A stretch of 17,850 nt of DNA, taken from Spartobacteria bacterium UBA5019 (GTDB taxonomy: Bacteria; Verrucomicrobiota; Verrucomicrobiia; Chthoniobacterales; Terrimicrobiaceae). The translations under genes and the position numbers were made by a program. The notes under the pieces are model-generated. The model searched no databases, had not been told where the DNA came from, and saw only the letters and a program-made list of their open reading frames with translations. Below are positions 1-7,535 of this stretch, piece by piece. Each line of letters starts with the position of its first letter. Within the stretch, counting starts at the first letter, position 1. The stretch is from the NCBI GenBank assembly GCA_002396485.1, contig DGXZ01000073.1, positions 5,979-23,828 on the forward strand, read 5' to 3'.

Positions 1-1
1 C

Positions 2-59
2 TCTCGTTTCCAAAAACGCCTCCCGTTTCCCCGCCTATACAGTCACACCGGAAACGAGA
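2..59. repeat. inverted repeat at window edge
   Basis: TCTCGTTTCC (2-11) is the exact reverse complement of GGAAACGAGA (50-59), giving a 10-bp stem around 38 nt. A second copy of the left arm core, CGTTTCC at 24-30, could pair with the same right arm. This is the only structure I see in the 254 noncoding bases before ribD. It could be a terminator or structured RNA of a gene left of the window, or a binding site. Its function is unknown. Confidence 0.45.
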
Positions 60-197
60 ACACATTTTCGCTCTTGCACCTCTTCGTTGCTCCGCCCGCC
101 TGGGTTGAAAGCGCCGAGTCCATACAGCCGCAGCCGAAAAAAATCGCTCAGCCTTTATTTATTAGCCACTCCGGTCGAGAGGAAGAGAAGTCAGGTT

Positions 198-216
198 AAA
201 AATCCGTTTTCGGGAT
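198..216 (-). terminator. weak candidate terminator of ribD
   Basis: On the minus strand, about 40 nt after the ribD stop, ATCCCG and CGGAT can pair around an AAAA loop with one bulged C, followed by TTTTAA. The stem is only five pairs, so this is a weak intrinsic-terminator candidate. It is the only T-tract hairpin seen close downstream of the minus-strand operon end. Confidence 0.3.
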
Positions 217-254
217 GAAACCATTCTCATTCGCGCTGCTAATGCGATCTTTGG

Positions 255-1286
255 CTATGGGTGGATTTCGCCCTCGACTCGCAGGTCGGGGCCGATGCGG
301 CGGTAGGTGGGGTTTTTGAGTTGGAGAGCGGATTCGTTGGATGGCACGCCGTGGCCGCCCAGAGCTGGTGTGGGGCCTCCCAGGAGGACGGGGGCTATGT
401 AGAAAACGATGCGGTCGATCAAGCGGCGGTCGAGGGCTTCGCCGAGGGTTTTCCCGCCGCCTTCGATGAGAACATGCTGGACACCGCGTTTGCCGAGGTC
501 TTGGAGGACGGCGGCGAGGGGCTTGCCTTTGTAAACGATCGTGCGGTCGCGGTGTTCGTCGGTGAGCAGGTGGCAATCACTTGGGATGTGGCCCGAGCGC
601 GACCAGACGGCGCGGAATGGTTGTTCTTTGACGCGCAGGCCCCGGATGGTGAGTTGCGGGTTGTCGGTGCGGACGGTCTCGGCTCCCACGAGCACGGCGC
701 CGCATTCGGCGCGAAGGCGCATGGCGTCACGGCGGGCGGCCTCGGAGGTGATCCATCGCCTGTCGGGTGGCGAGGCGATGCGGGCATCGAGGCTCATGCC
801 TGCCTTGGCGGTGACGAAGGGGAGGCCGGTGGCGATCCATTTGTTCCAGGCGCGGTTGAGGAGCGAGCACTCCTCGCCGAGGATGCCGCCGAGTGTTTGG
901 ATGCCGACATCTTCGAGGATTTTTTTGGCGCGTCCGGCGTGCTTGGGATTCGGGTCGGTGGCTCCGAATACAACGCGGGCGAATCCGGCTTGGATGATGG
1001 CCCCGGTGCAGGGAGGCGTGCGGCCGTGTGTGGAGCAGGGTTCCAGCGTGACATGGAGGGTAGCTCCGCGAGCGAGCGAGCGATTTTTCAGGTTCCGGAG
1101 AGCTTCGATTTCGGCGTGCGGTTTGCCGGCACCGCGATGCCAGCCGAGCGAGAGGATTTTTCCATTTTTGGAAATGACCGCACCTACTGCGGGGTTGGGG
1201 CCTGTTTTTCCCAGGCCTTTGCGCGCCTCGGCGAGTGCCGCGCGCATGAGGGCCTCATCCCCGGCGGGCTGGCTTCGGGCGCTCAT
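255..1286 (-). CDS. ribD: bifunctional riboflavin biosynthesis protein RibD
   Basis: 343 aa, the usual length for bifunctional RibD, which deaminates the GTP-derived pyrimidine and then reduces its ribosyl side chain with NADPH in riboflavin synthesis. The N-terminal deaminase domain (about 10-150) has the zinc site: HAE with H57 and catalytic E59, and PCSTHGRTPPC giving C84 and C93. The reductase domain (about 155-343) begins with KAGMSLDARIA and contains the WITSEAARRD and LIEGGG motifs. The ATG start lies 32 nt inside the 3' end of the upstream pseudouridine synthase gene, so the two are probably translationally coupled. No FMN riboswitch is visible in front of it, and no other rib gene is in the window. 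Confidence 0.95.
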   Translation of the reverse strand: MSARSQPAGDEALMRAALAEARKGLGKTGPNPAVGAVISKNGKILSLGWHRGAGKPHAEIEALRNLKNRSLARGATLHVTLEPCSTHGRTPPCTGAIIQAGFARVVFGATDPNPKHAGRAKKILEDVGIQTLGGILGEECSLLNRAWNKWIATGLPFVTAKAGMSLDARIASPPDRRWITSEAARRDAMRLRAECGAVLVGAETVRTDNPQLTIRGLRVKEQPFRAVWSRSGHIPSDCHLLTDEHRDRTIVYKGKPLAAVLQDLGKRGVQHVLIEGGGKTLGEALDRRLIDRIVFYIAPVLLGGPTPALGGHGVPSNESALQLKNPTYRRIGPDLRVEGEIHP

Positions 1287-2010
1287 GGACGGCTGGCTTG
1301 GGGCGTGGGGATTTGGTGGCGGCTTTTGCCACGAGCAGTGCGGACTCTTTTTCGGTGAGGCGGCGGCAGGCTCCGGGCGGCAGGCGATAGTCGGTGAGGC
1401 CTCCGATGCGCGTGCGGCGGAGGCGTTCGACCTCGTAGCCCATCTCGTAAAGCATGAGGCGGATCTGGCGCTTCAGACCTTGGCGGAGGGTTACTTGAAT
1501 GACCTTGGGAGCGAGAATCCGCAGGCGCTCGAATTTGGCGCGGCCCCCTTCGATATGAAATCCCTTCAGGAGTTTTTCCTGATGGACGGGGTCGAAGGTC
1601 TTGTCGAGAGTGACCTCGTATTCCTTCTCGATCGTGTGGCTCGGGTGCGTGAGGCGTTGCGCGAGGGTGCCGTCATTGGTCATCAGAAGAAGTCCCTCGC
1701 TCTCCTTGTCTAGGCGCCCGACATGGAAAAGGGTCGAGTATTCCGGTGGCACCAGATCATAAACCGTACGACGGCCACGCTCGTCCGAGCGCGTCACAAC
1801 AAAGCCGCGAGGTTTGTGGAGAATTAGGGTGACCGGTGTCGCGGTATGAATTCGGCGACCATTGACCCGCACATCGTCATCCTCTTTGACCTGCGTGGCG
1901 AGATTTTCAATGCGCGTACCGTTGATCACCACAGCTCCTGAGGAGATGAGTTGATCGCACGAACGCCTGGAGCCGAGACCGGCAGCGGCCAAATAACGGT
2001 TCAGCCGCAT
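1255..2010 (-). CDS. S4-domain rRNA pseudouridine synthase (RsuA/RluB/RluF family)
   Basis: 251 aa. An N-terminal S4 RNA-binding domain (about 1-50; MRLNRYLAAAGLGSRR, then the VVING turn) is followed by a TruA/RsuA-type catalytic domain. The catalytic motif GRLDKESEGLLLMTNDG places the nucleophile at D101. QGLKRQIRLML and the following RTRIGGL strand are typical of the RsuA/RluB/RluE/RluF group, which isomerises one uridine in 16S or 23S rRNA. Which site is modified cannot be told from sequence alone, so no symbol is given. The last 25 residues are a basic Pro/Lys/Arg tail that probably adds RNA affinity. It follows the small basic protein gene after a 13-nt gap and overlaps ribD. Confidence 0.9.
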   Translation of the reverse strand: MRLNRYLAAAGLGSRRSCDQLISSGAVVINGTRIENLATQVKEDDDVRVNGRRIHTATPVTLILHKPRGFVVTRSDERGRRTVYDLVPPEYSTLFHVGRLDKESEGLLLMTNDGTLAQRLTHPSHTIEKEYEVTLDKTFDPVHQEKLLKGFHIEGGRAKFERLRILAPKVIQVTLRQGLKRQIRLMLYEMGYEVERLRRTRIGGLTDYRLPPGACRRLTEKESALLVAKAATKSPRPKPAVHERPKPARRG

Positions 2011-2023
2011 TGCGTGTGAGGAA

Positions 2024-2179
2024 TTAATCCTCTGGTTTGGTTTTGGGAAGGCCGATGACGCGTTGGCCGTCCTTGAACTGGCCGCGTTTGCGGAGGAGTT
2101 CGACGCGTTCGAAACGTTTCAGGACACTGCGGCGGGCGGAGATGCTGCTCTTGCCTTTGAGACTGGGATGCTGGCTCAT
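2024..2179 (-). CDS. PVC-type small basic protein
   Basis: 51 aa, starting MSQHPSLKGKSSISARRSVL and ending GLPKTKPED. It is strongly basic and matches my memory of a small family restricted to Planctomycetes, Verrucomicrobia and Chlamydiae (pattern SLKxK..L...RxVL.R.ERIE.L...G.W..G..v.GLPK). Its biochemical role is not established to my knowledge. The charge and the adjacent rRNA-modifying enzyme suggest a ribosome- or RNA-associated function, which is inference. An in-frame ATG 54 nt upstream exists, but the 18 extra residues do not resemble the family, so the inner start was chosen. No Shine-Dalgarno precedes it; the leader is A/T-rich. Confidence 0.8.
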   Translation of the reverse strand: MSQHPSLKGKSSISARRSVLKRFERVELLRKRGQFKDGQRVIGLPKTKPED

Positions 2180-2219
2180 AAAATAAAAATGGTCGGGCAG
2201 ATTGGGCGTTGGCGTTGGG

Positions 2220-2235
2220 GAATGCAATCGCATTC
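2220..2235. repeat. perfect hairpin in the leader of the small basic protein gene
   Basis: GAATGC-AATC-GCATTC is a perfect 6-bp stem with a 4-nt loop, 40 to 56 nt upstream of the small basic protein start, in the 99-nt gap after the YnbE-YdbL fusion gene. In the minus-strand transcript it is followed by CCCC, not by a T tract, so it is not a convincing terminator. It may be a leader structure or a protein-binding site. Confidence 0.4.
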
Positions 2236-2278
2236 TTTGGAAAAAATCGGAATGAGGTGCTGAGACGCGAAAGTTTGC

Positions 2279-2782
2279 TCACCCTTCCTTCTGAATCCAC
2301 TCGCTTGAGCCGTCGTCTTTAACGACTTCGATCCACTCGCCTTTGAATGCGAGCTTCGCGGCAAGGGATGCCTGCTTGGTCTGGATTTGCGGGAGGGAGG
2401 TCTTCTGCTTTTCGGCATCGGATTTCATGAGCGCCATGCGGTCGGCGTTTTCGGCATCCACCGTCTTGCGGATGAAGTCGCCGTAATCGCCGGGCGTTTC
2501 GACGCGGATTGCGAGCAGGGCGTCGCGGCCTTCGCCTACGAGGCGCGAGTTTTTAAATGTCTGGATATCCGCCATGCGGTTGCGCCTGGCCTCAGCGGGG
2601 TCTGTGCCCGTGGCAACGGAGGTGGATTTTTTGGATACTTCCTTGGTGTGCTGGTAGACATCCAACCTCATGGCGATATCGACCTTGATCGGTTGCGGTG
2701 TTGCGAGGTTGACTGTGGGACCGGCGCAGGCTGTTAAGAACAGGGCGGTCGCGGTGCTGGCCAAGGTCAGAGGATTCTTCAT
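2279..2782 (-). CDS. YnbE-YdbL fusion lipoprotein (DUF1318)
   Basis: 167 aa. A signal peptide ends in the lipobox LTAC, with C19 as the predicted lipidated cysteine. The next ~25 residues (AGPTVNLATPQPIKVDIAMRL) resemble YnbE, a tiny outer-membrane lipoprotein whose mature start reads roughly CTPRIEVAAPKEPITINMN. After a charged linker, residues from about 78 (NSRLVGEGRDALLAIR) to 163 (GEWIEV) resemble YdbL/DUF1318, which has an ASGLVGE-like motif and ends in a GxW motif. In E. coli YdbH and YnbE form an intermembrane bridge for outer-membrane lipid homeostasis, and YdbL is a periplasmic helper. The start overlaps the stop of the YdbH-like gene by ATGA, which supports the assignment. A DUF1318 lipoprotein with no YnbE role is the alternative. 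Confidence 0.75.
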   Translation of the reverse strand: MKNPLTLASTATALFLTACAGPTVNLATPQPIKVDIAMRLDVYQHTKEVSKKSTSVATGTDPAEARRNRMADIQTFKNSRLVGEGRDALLAIRVETPGDYGDFIRKTVDAENADRMALMKSDAEKQKTSLPQIQTKQASLAAKLAFKGEWIEVVKDDGSSEWIQKEG

Positions 2783-4767
2783 CGTGGTGTGGTTTGGCTC
2801 CAGGCGCCTGTGCTGGATTCGTCGGAGTGGAGCACGGTTTGGAATGTGCGCGAACCGAGCGGGCCTTGCAACTTCAAGTCAAAGATACCTTGCCCGTCGG
2901 TGAACCAGAAATCCCCGGAGCCTTTTTCGTAGCCGAAGTCCCTTATGGCTTCCAGTGCGACCCGCAGGCTGTCGCGTTTGAGATTTGACCATGTGGGTGG
3001 AATGCGGGCGAGCAAGTCGTTGATTTTTCCGATTTCCATGCGGCCAGGGGATTTTGTTTCGATTCGTCCCTTCAGGCGGCGGATGGCTTTTGACTCGGCA
3101 TTGACCTGCCCTGTGAAATCGACCGGGCCAGTCATGCGGAAATTGTGCGGAGCCATGATATCGGTGAGCTTTTTGAGGTCCACGCGGGTGCCACTCAGCC
3201 AGCCGATCCAGGGCGACTTGTCATCAAAGAAAAAGCTGAAGCCGCCGGCGATTGTTCCTCCATAGAGTTTTCCACCAAACAAGCCGTTGATGCCCTCGCG
3301 GTCGAATGTCGCCGTGATCCAGGAGTTGCTGCCGCGAAACTGGCGCCAGCGGAGATTTTTGATGCGTACGGTGCCGACGACGTTGCTCATCGCCTTTTCC
3401 GGTGGATACGAAAACTGGAGGCTGCCGGGGTCGGTGGAGATTTCGATCTGGTAGGCGGGGAACCCGTATTCCTGCGCCGGTATTTCCAAGCTTCCGCGCA
3501 AGGTGAGCGAGGCCAGATCATCCAGGGAAACATTCTCCGCCGTCGTGCGGAAGTTCAGCGGCAGACCATATTCCGTTCGGCCTCCACTGCCGATGACCAC
3601 GTTGCCGAATTTCACATCGAACCTTCCGATGCGCCAACCCGGAGCGGGTGTGTCAGATCCTGCAGCCATTCGCTTTTTGGCGGCCTCCATGTAGGCGAAC
3701 AGATCTTCTCCGATGTAAAGGACAGGATGCAGCACCGTGACGTCCTCCAATTCTTTCGAAAGAATTCCGGCGAGAGTGAACTTTAGAAACACGCTGCGCA
3801 GTGACATGACTCGGGTGAACGGGTCATTGGGGGAGGGGATCACAAGATCGCTGATTTCCACTTCCTGTCTGGTGGCTCCGAGTGTGTTTGTGAGCTCCGC
3901 TGGAGTCAGATTGCGCAAGGTTGTATTGATCGTGAATGCGGCATCCGTGGCTGAGCGCCAAGGGTTGTTGCCGATGGTTGCCTTGACACCGTGAATGTCC
4001 ACGGCTCCGATTTTCCAAGTGAATGCCGGGCCGATTGGTGCTTGAGCTGGCATGTGGGCGATTTGCTCGAGGGCCTGCCCTGCAGCGAGTGATCCGCCTT
4101 TGATATCCAGACTTCGGATTTCGAAGTTTTTGACCATCTCGGCCGGGCTGCCCACGAGACGCACCAGATCAAGAATGAGAAAGGGATCGCTGGAATGCGG
4201 AGCGCTCGCCTGAACATCCCACAGTGTGAATTCCAGAGGTTCCGTCGACTCTTGGCTGAAATCCTTCCAGTCGAAACAAAAATTCGCGCGAACGTTCGGC
4301 TTGCCATCTTTTTCGCCCTCATAGACGACCTCTCCGAAGTCGCAAACGATGCGCCGGATGCGAAGCGCGGATCCTCCGGATTTTTCGGGGATGGGCGGAA
4401 GGATGCCTGACCACCCTGGTGAAATCAGCACGACGGGGTTGTCGAGGTGTATTTCGCCGATGCGCCCAGCTGCGAGATCATCCAGCGAAAAAACGATGCG
4501 GCCGCGTTCCAGTCGTGCGAGTTCTTTTCCGGTTTCCGGGTCGTTGATGACAAAGTTTGTGAACGTGATCTCGCCGGGACCAGTCATGTGAACGTCCTGA
4601 ACATCGATCTTTGAATCAGGCAGGTTTTGTTCAAACGTCCAACGCACGACCGGTGCGAGGTTGCGAGAGAGGAAGTACAACCCTCCGCATGCCGCCAGAA
4701 CAAGAAAGATGAAGAGTGCCGCCAGAGGGCGGAGGATGCGTTTGGAAAACTGGAACGGTCTTTTCAA
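2779..4767 (-). CDS. YdbH-like intermembrane bridge protein (AsmA/TamB type)
   Basis: 662 aa. A basic N-terminus is followed by one membrane anchor (about 13-34, LAALFIFLVLAACGGLYFL), then a long periplasmic region of repeated beta-strand units, such as the segments around DVHMTGPGEITFTNFVI and GSLEIPAQEYG, typical of AsmA/TamB/YdbH bridge proteins that carry lipids between membranes. E. coli YdbH is about 880 aa, so this copy is shorter. The cysteine within the anchor lies in an LAAC context, but the following sequence reads as membrane segment, so I do not call a lipoprotein. YdbH is preferred over a generic AsmA-like protein because of the ATGA-coupled YnbE/YdbL-type partner downstream. 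The secreted NTF2-like gene is 27 nt upstream, so the three probably share a transcript. Confidence 0.7.
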   Translation of the reverse strand: MKRPFQFSKRILRPLAALFIFLVLAACGGLYFLSRNLAPVVRWTFEQNLPDSKIDVQDVHMTGPGEITFTNFVINDPETGKELARLERGRIVFSLDDLAAGRIGEIHLDNPVVLISPGWSGILPPIPEKSGGSALRIRRIVCDFGEVVYEGEKDGKPNVRANFCFDWKDFSQESTEPLEFTLWDVQASAPHSSDPFLILDLVRLVGSPAEMVKNFEIRSLDIKGGSLAAGQALEQIAHMPAQAPIGPAFTWKIGAVDIHGVKATIGNNPWRSATDAAFTINTTLRNLTPAELTNTLGATRQEVEISDLVIPSPNDPFTRVMSLRSVFLKFTLAGILSKELEDVTVLHPVLYIGEDLFAYMEAAKKRMAAGSDTPAPGWRIGRFDVKFGNVVIGSGGRTEYGLPLNFRTTAENVSLDDLASLTLRGSLEIPAQEYGFPAYQIEISTDPGSLQFSYPPEKAMSNVVGTVRIKNLRWRQFRGSNSWITATFDREGINGLFGGKLYGGTIAGGFSFFFDDKSPWIGWLSGTRVDLKKLTDIMAPHNFRMTGPVDFTGQVNAESKAIRRLKGRIETKSPGRMEIGKINDLLARIPPTWSNLKRDSLRVALEAIRDFGYEKGSGDFWFTDGQGIFDLKLQGPLGSRTFQTVLHSDESSTGAWSQTTPR

Positions 4768-4794
4768 AATGGCGTCCGCCGGAGCACGGCAGCC

Positions 4795-5295
4795 TTATTT
4801 TCTGCGGTTGCGCGCGAATTCCTCGAAGAGTTCAACGATTCCGTCATCCACGCGCAGGTCCACGATTTTCCATTTGTTTTCCGAGCGGTAGAAATAAAAG
4901 CGCCAGCGCAGAGGAAGGTCCTCATTCAGCGAGAGGCAGGTCTGGCGGAAGAGCGCATTGCCGATCTCGAGCGTCTCGACGACTTCAAAGCCTTTGACCG
5001 GGCCGAAATTATCCAACGCTTCACGCGTGCGTTTTTTGAGCTGCTCGAGGTTCTCTGCCTTGGATCCGATGAGTGTGTTTTTTGCGAGTCCCTCATAGGC
5101 CGCATCGAGCTTGTCGGCCTTCAGTGCCTCGAAAAAATCTTGGAGCAGCTCGGTTGGTTCTGCGGAGTCCGCAGTAGTCGGGGAGGGAGTCGGCGTGGCG
5201 TTTGCGAAAAGAAGACGCCTCTTGGCGTCGGCGCCTTGTTGGGCAAATGCGGACGTCGCCAGGAGAAAACAAAAGAGTGTCAGAAATATTCGCAT
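4795..5295 (-). CDS. secreted NTF2-like (SnoaL fold) protein
   Basis: 166 aa from the ATG at 5295. The signal peptide MRIFLTLFCFLLATSAFA is predicted to be cut before QQ. A Pro/Thr/Ser-rich linker (about 28-42) leads to an NTF2-like domain: helices ELLQDFFEALKADKLDAAYEGL, then strands ending in WRFYFYRSENKWKIVDLRVDD, the usual C-terminal strand pattern of such periplasmic proteins. A GTG 21 nt upstream would add seven residues to the signal peptide and is less likely. I do not recognise a specific family. It lies just upstream of the YdbH-like gene and after pilT, so an envelope role is possible, but no catalytic residues can be named. Confidence 0.6.
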   Translation of the reverse strand: MRIFLTLFCFLLATSAFAQQGADAKRRLLFANATPTPSPTTADSAEPTELLQDFFEALKADKLDAAYEGLAKNTLIGSKAENLEQLKKRTREALDNFGPVKGFEVVETLEIGNALFRQTCLSLNEDLPLRWRFYFYRSENKWKIVDLRVDDGIVELFEEFARNRRK

Positions 5296-5367
5296 GGCCA
5301 AGAGTCGCGTCTTCACTTTGACGATGCAAGCCCGCCGAAAGAGCGGTTTGAGTTATCTGCACAGGGG

Positions 5368-6456
5368 CTATTTTTTCTGGGGTGCCCGGAGAAGGTTTTC
5401 CATGCGGTTTGTATCCCTCGCATTGGCGATCGCCTCCTCCTTGGAAATCGCACGGCTTATGTAGAGTTGCTCCAAGTCGTCGTCGATCGTGTGCATGGCA
5501 TCCTTGCGGCCGATCTCGATGAGGCCGGTCAGTTGCTCCCAGCGGCGTTCTCGTATGCAGCAGCGAACGGCTGTGTTTCCCGTCAAGATTTCCGTCGCCA
5601 GCACACGGCCGGTCCCGTCCTCTTTCGGCAAGAGGCGCTGGGAAATGACGGCTGAAAGCGAATTGGCAAGCTGCGCAATGACCTGCGGTTGCTGCTCGGC
5701 GGGGAAGGTGTCCACGATACGGTCAACTGCTTTTGGGGCATCGATCGTGTGGAGCGTTCCGATGACCAGATGCCCGGTCTCCGCTGCCGTGATGGCGGAG
5801 CTGATGGTTTCATGGTCCCGCATCTCGCCGACGAGTATGACATCCGGATCTTGCCGGAGTGCGTGTTTGAGGGCCTCGGCGAAGGATTTGGTGTCGCTGC
5901 CGACTTCCCGCTGCTTCACGATAGAGGTGGCATTTTGGAAAACATATTCGATCGGATCCTCTACAGTGATAATCACGCCGCTGCGCTGTTGGCTGATGTG
6001 CTGAATCATCGAGGCCATGGTCGTGCTCTTGCCCGAGCCGGTAATCCCTGTGATGAGGATCAGACCGCGCTGGAGGGCGCAGAGTTCCAGAATTGAATGC
6101 CGATGGCCGAGCGTGCTCAATTCCGGAATCTTGTGCGGAATGTGGCGGAATGCGGCTTCCAGCGCGCCCCGGCTGTAATGGGCGTTTCCCCGAAAGCGCC
6201 CGAGCTGCTCGACCTGAATAGCGAAGTCGAGTTCCCATTTTTCTTCAAGGCGGGCCTTTTGTGTTTCATTGAGAATTCCCGATACCAGATCGCGACAGGA
6301 ATCGAGCGTGAGCATTTGTGCACCCATTGGCTGAAGTGCCCCGTGCAATCGCACCATGGGCGGTGCTCCGGCGCTTAAATGAACGTCCGATGCGCCCGAG
6401 GCGACGGCTTGGGCGAGAAGATCGACAAGCTCGTATGGTATGGCGTTTGGAATCAT
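5368..6456 (-). CDS. pilT: type IV pilus retraction ATPase PilT
   Basis: 362 aa. PilT is a hexameric cytoplasmic ATPase that disassembles type IV pili and drives twitching motility. The N-terminal PAS-like domain starts with the family motif ASDVHLSAGAPPMVRLHG (22-39). The ATPase core has Walker A GITGSGKST (137-145), Asp box ITVEDPIEY (163-171), Walker B DPDVILVGEMRD (203-214) and His box AETGHLVIGTLHT (225-237). The C-terminal AIRNLIRE motif, needed for retraction in known PilTs, is recognisable but altered to AVRCCIRE. The frame is open much further upstream, but the ATG at 6456 overlaps the preceding stop as ATGA and begins exactly at the PilT N-terminus. No other pilus assembly gene is in the window. 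Confidence 0.92.
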   Translation of the reverse strand: MIPNAIPYELVDLLAQAVASGASDVHLSAGAPPMVRLHGALQPMGAQMLTLDSCRDLVSGILNETQKARLEEKWELDFAIQVEQLGRFRGNAHYSRGALEAAFRHIPHKIPELSTLGHRHSILELCALQRGLILITGITGSGKSTTMASMIQHISQQRSGVIITVEDPIEYVFQNATSIVKQREVGSDTKSFAEALKHALRQDPDVILVGEMRDHETISSAITAAETGHLVIGTLHTIDAPKAVDRIVDTFPAEQQPQVIAQLANSLSAVISQRLLPKEDGTGRVLATEILTGNTAVRCCIRERRWEQLTGLIEIGRKDAMHTIDDDLEQLYISRAISKEEAIANARDTNRMENLLRAPQKK

Positions 6457-7529
6457 CGGCGTGTGGCTTGGGCTGCGGAGCTGATGCCCCGCAGGCTTCT
6501 GGCGAAGTCCTGGGGATTGTCGGAAAATTCCAGCGCGGTTTCTTCGGAGAGGATACCGGATTTCAGAAGCTCGGCTAGCGAGGTCGAGAAAGCCTTCGCT
6601 TGCCGGGGATCGGATTTGGCAAAAAGGTCGGGGATTTCGCGGCTTCTTCCCTCGGCGATGAGATTTCGGGCCGAGCCCGAGTTTGTGAAATACTCGCAAA
6701 CCAAGGCGCGGCCGCCTTGGGTCGAAGGCGGGAGGCGCTGGCAGAGGACGCCCAAAAGCTGGGATGATAAGATTTTTCGAATTCCGCCGCGTTCATCCAT
6801 GGCAAACAGGCTCTCGATTCGCTCGATGGACTCTTTCACATTCGATGCGTGCAGCGTCGTCAGGACGAGGTGACCGGTTTCGGAAGCCTGCAATGCGGTG
6901 GATGCTGAATCCCTGTCCCGGACTTCGCCCAGGAAAATGATGTCCGGATTTTGACGCAACGAGCGGCGGAGGCCCTCGGCAAATGTCGGTGTGTCAATGC
7001 CCACCTCGCGTTGGGTGAAATGGGAGAGCCGACTCTCAAAAAGATACTCGACCGGATCCTCAATCGTCACGATATGGCGCGATGCGGTGCGATTGACCGA
7101 ATCCAAGAGTGCCGCCATGGTGGTTGATTTTCCAGAGCCCGTGGGACCGGCGATGACGATGATCCCGGATTTTGATTTCGCCCATTGGTTGAGGACTTCC
7201 GCTGGGGCCCCCAGAGTTTCCATTGTTGGGATGTCCCGCCGTATCCTGCGCAAAACCGCCCCACGTTGTCCGAGTTGACGGTGCAGGTTGACCCGGAATC
7301 GCTCGCCAGACTCGGTCGAGAGGCTGGCATCGTGGTCCAGATCGGCCGGTTGTGCTCGACACGCATTCCAAAGCGCATCCATATCCTCATCGGAGGGGGG
7401 GGCGCACTCGACGGGAAAAAGCTCGCCATTGATGCGAAAAAGCGGCGTTGTCTCGACGCGGAGGATCACATCGGAGGCGTTGTTTTCTGCCGATGACCGC
7501 AGGATCTCGTTGATGAGGGGTGTCAACAC
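6453..7529 (-). CDS. PilT-family ATPase, divergent paralogue (PilT/PilU-like)
   Basis: 358 aa, first gene of the minus-strand block. It has Walker A GPTGSGKS (128-135), Asp box TIEDPVEY (155-162), Walker B NPDIIFLGEVRD (194-205) and His box SETGHLVLTTLHA (217-229). The C-terminal AIRNLIRE-like motif reads SARNLIAE. The N-terminal domain is less canonical than in its neighbour: ASDVILRVETTPLFRINGE replaces the usual ASDVHL...G.PP motif. The start must be close to the GTG at 7529, because an in-frame TAA lies 12 nt upstream and the frame has no Shine-Dalgarno. The pair resembles the pilT-pilU arrangement, where PilU is an accessory retraction ATPase, but assignment as PilU is inference. Codons 43-45 contain a C8 run. 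Confidence 0.88.
   Translation of the reverse strand: MLTPLINEILRSSAENNASDVILRVETTPLFRINGELFPVECAPPSDEDMDALWNACRAQPADLDHDASLSTESGERFRVNLHRQLGQRGAVLRRIRRDIPTMETLGAPAEVLNQWAKSKSGIIVIAGPTGSGKSTTMAALLDSVNRTASRHIVTIEDPVEYLFESRLSHFTQREVGIDTPTFAEGLRRSLRQNPDIIFLGEVRDRDSASTALQASETGHLVLTTLHASNVKESIERIESLFAMDERGGIRKILSSQLLGVLCQRLPPSTQGGRALVCEYFTNSGSARNLIAEGRSREIPDLFAKSDPRQAKAFSTSLAELLKSGILSEETALEFSDNPQDFARSLRGISSAAQATRR
7395..7402. repeat. G8/C8 homopolymer in the PilT-like paralogue
   Basis: Eight consecutive G on the plus strand (C8 in the coding sense) cover the Ala-Pro-Pro codons at about residues 43-45 of the upstream PilT-like ATPase. A one-base slip would truncate the protein before its ATPase core. 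Confidence 0.8.
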
Positions 7530-7535
7530 ACTAAC

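Noticed and set aside
261..1358. long plus-strand frames over ribD and the pseudouridine synthase (also 541-1713)
   Set aside because: Both are antisense shadows in G/C-rich DNA of clearly recognised genes and show no domain.
2180..2233. 18-residue upstream extension of the small basic protein
   Set aside because: The family begins at MSxxxSLK; the extra residues are proline-rich and unlike the family.
3145..5655. long plus-strand frames (3145-3786 and 4627-5655)
   Set aside because: They are antisense to the YdbH-like, NTF2-like and pilT genes and encode no recognisable protein.
6457..6699. 81-residue N-terminal extension of PilT
   Set aside because: It lies inside the coding sequence of the upstream PilT-like gene in another frame and has no PilT similarity; the ATGA overlap marks the start.
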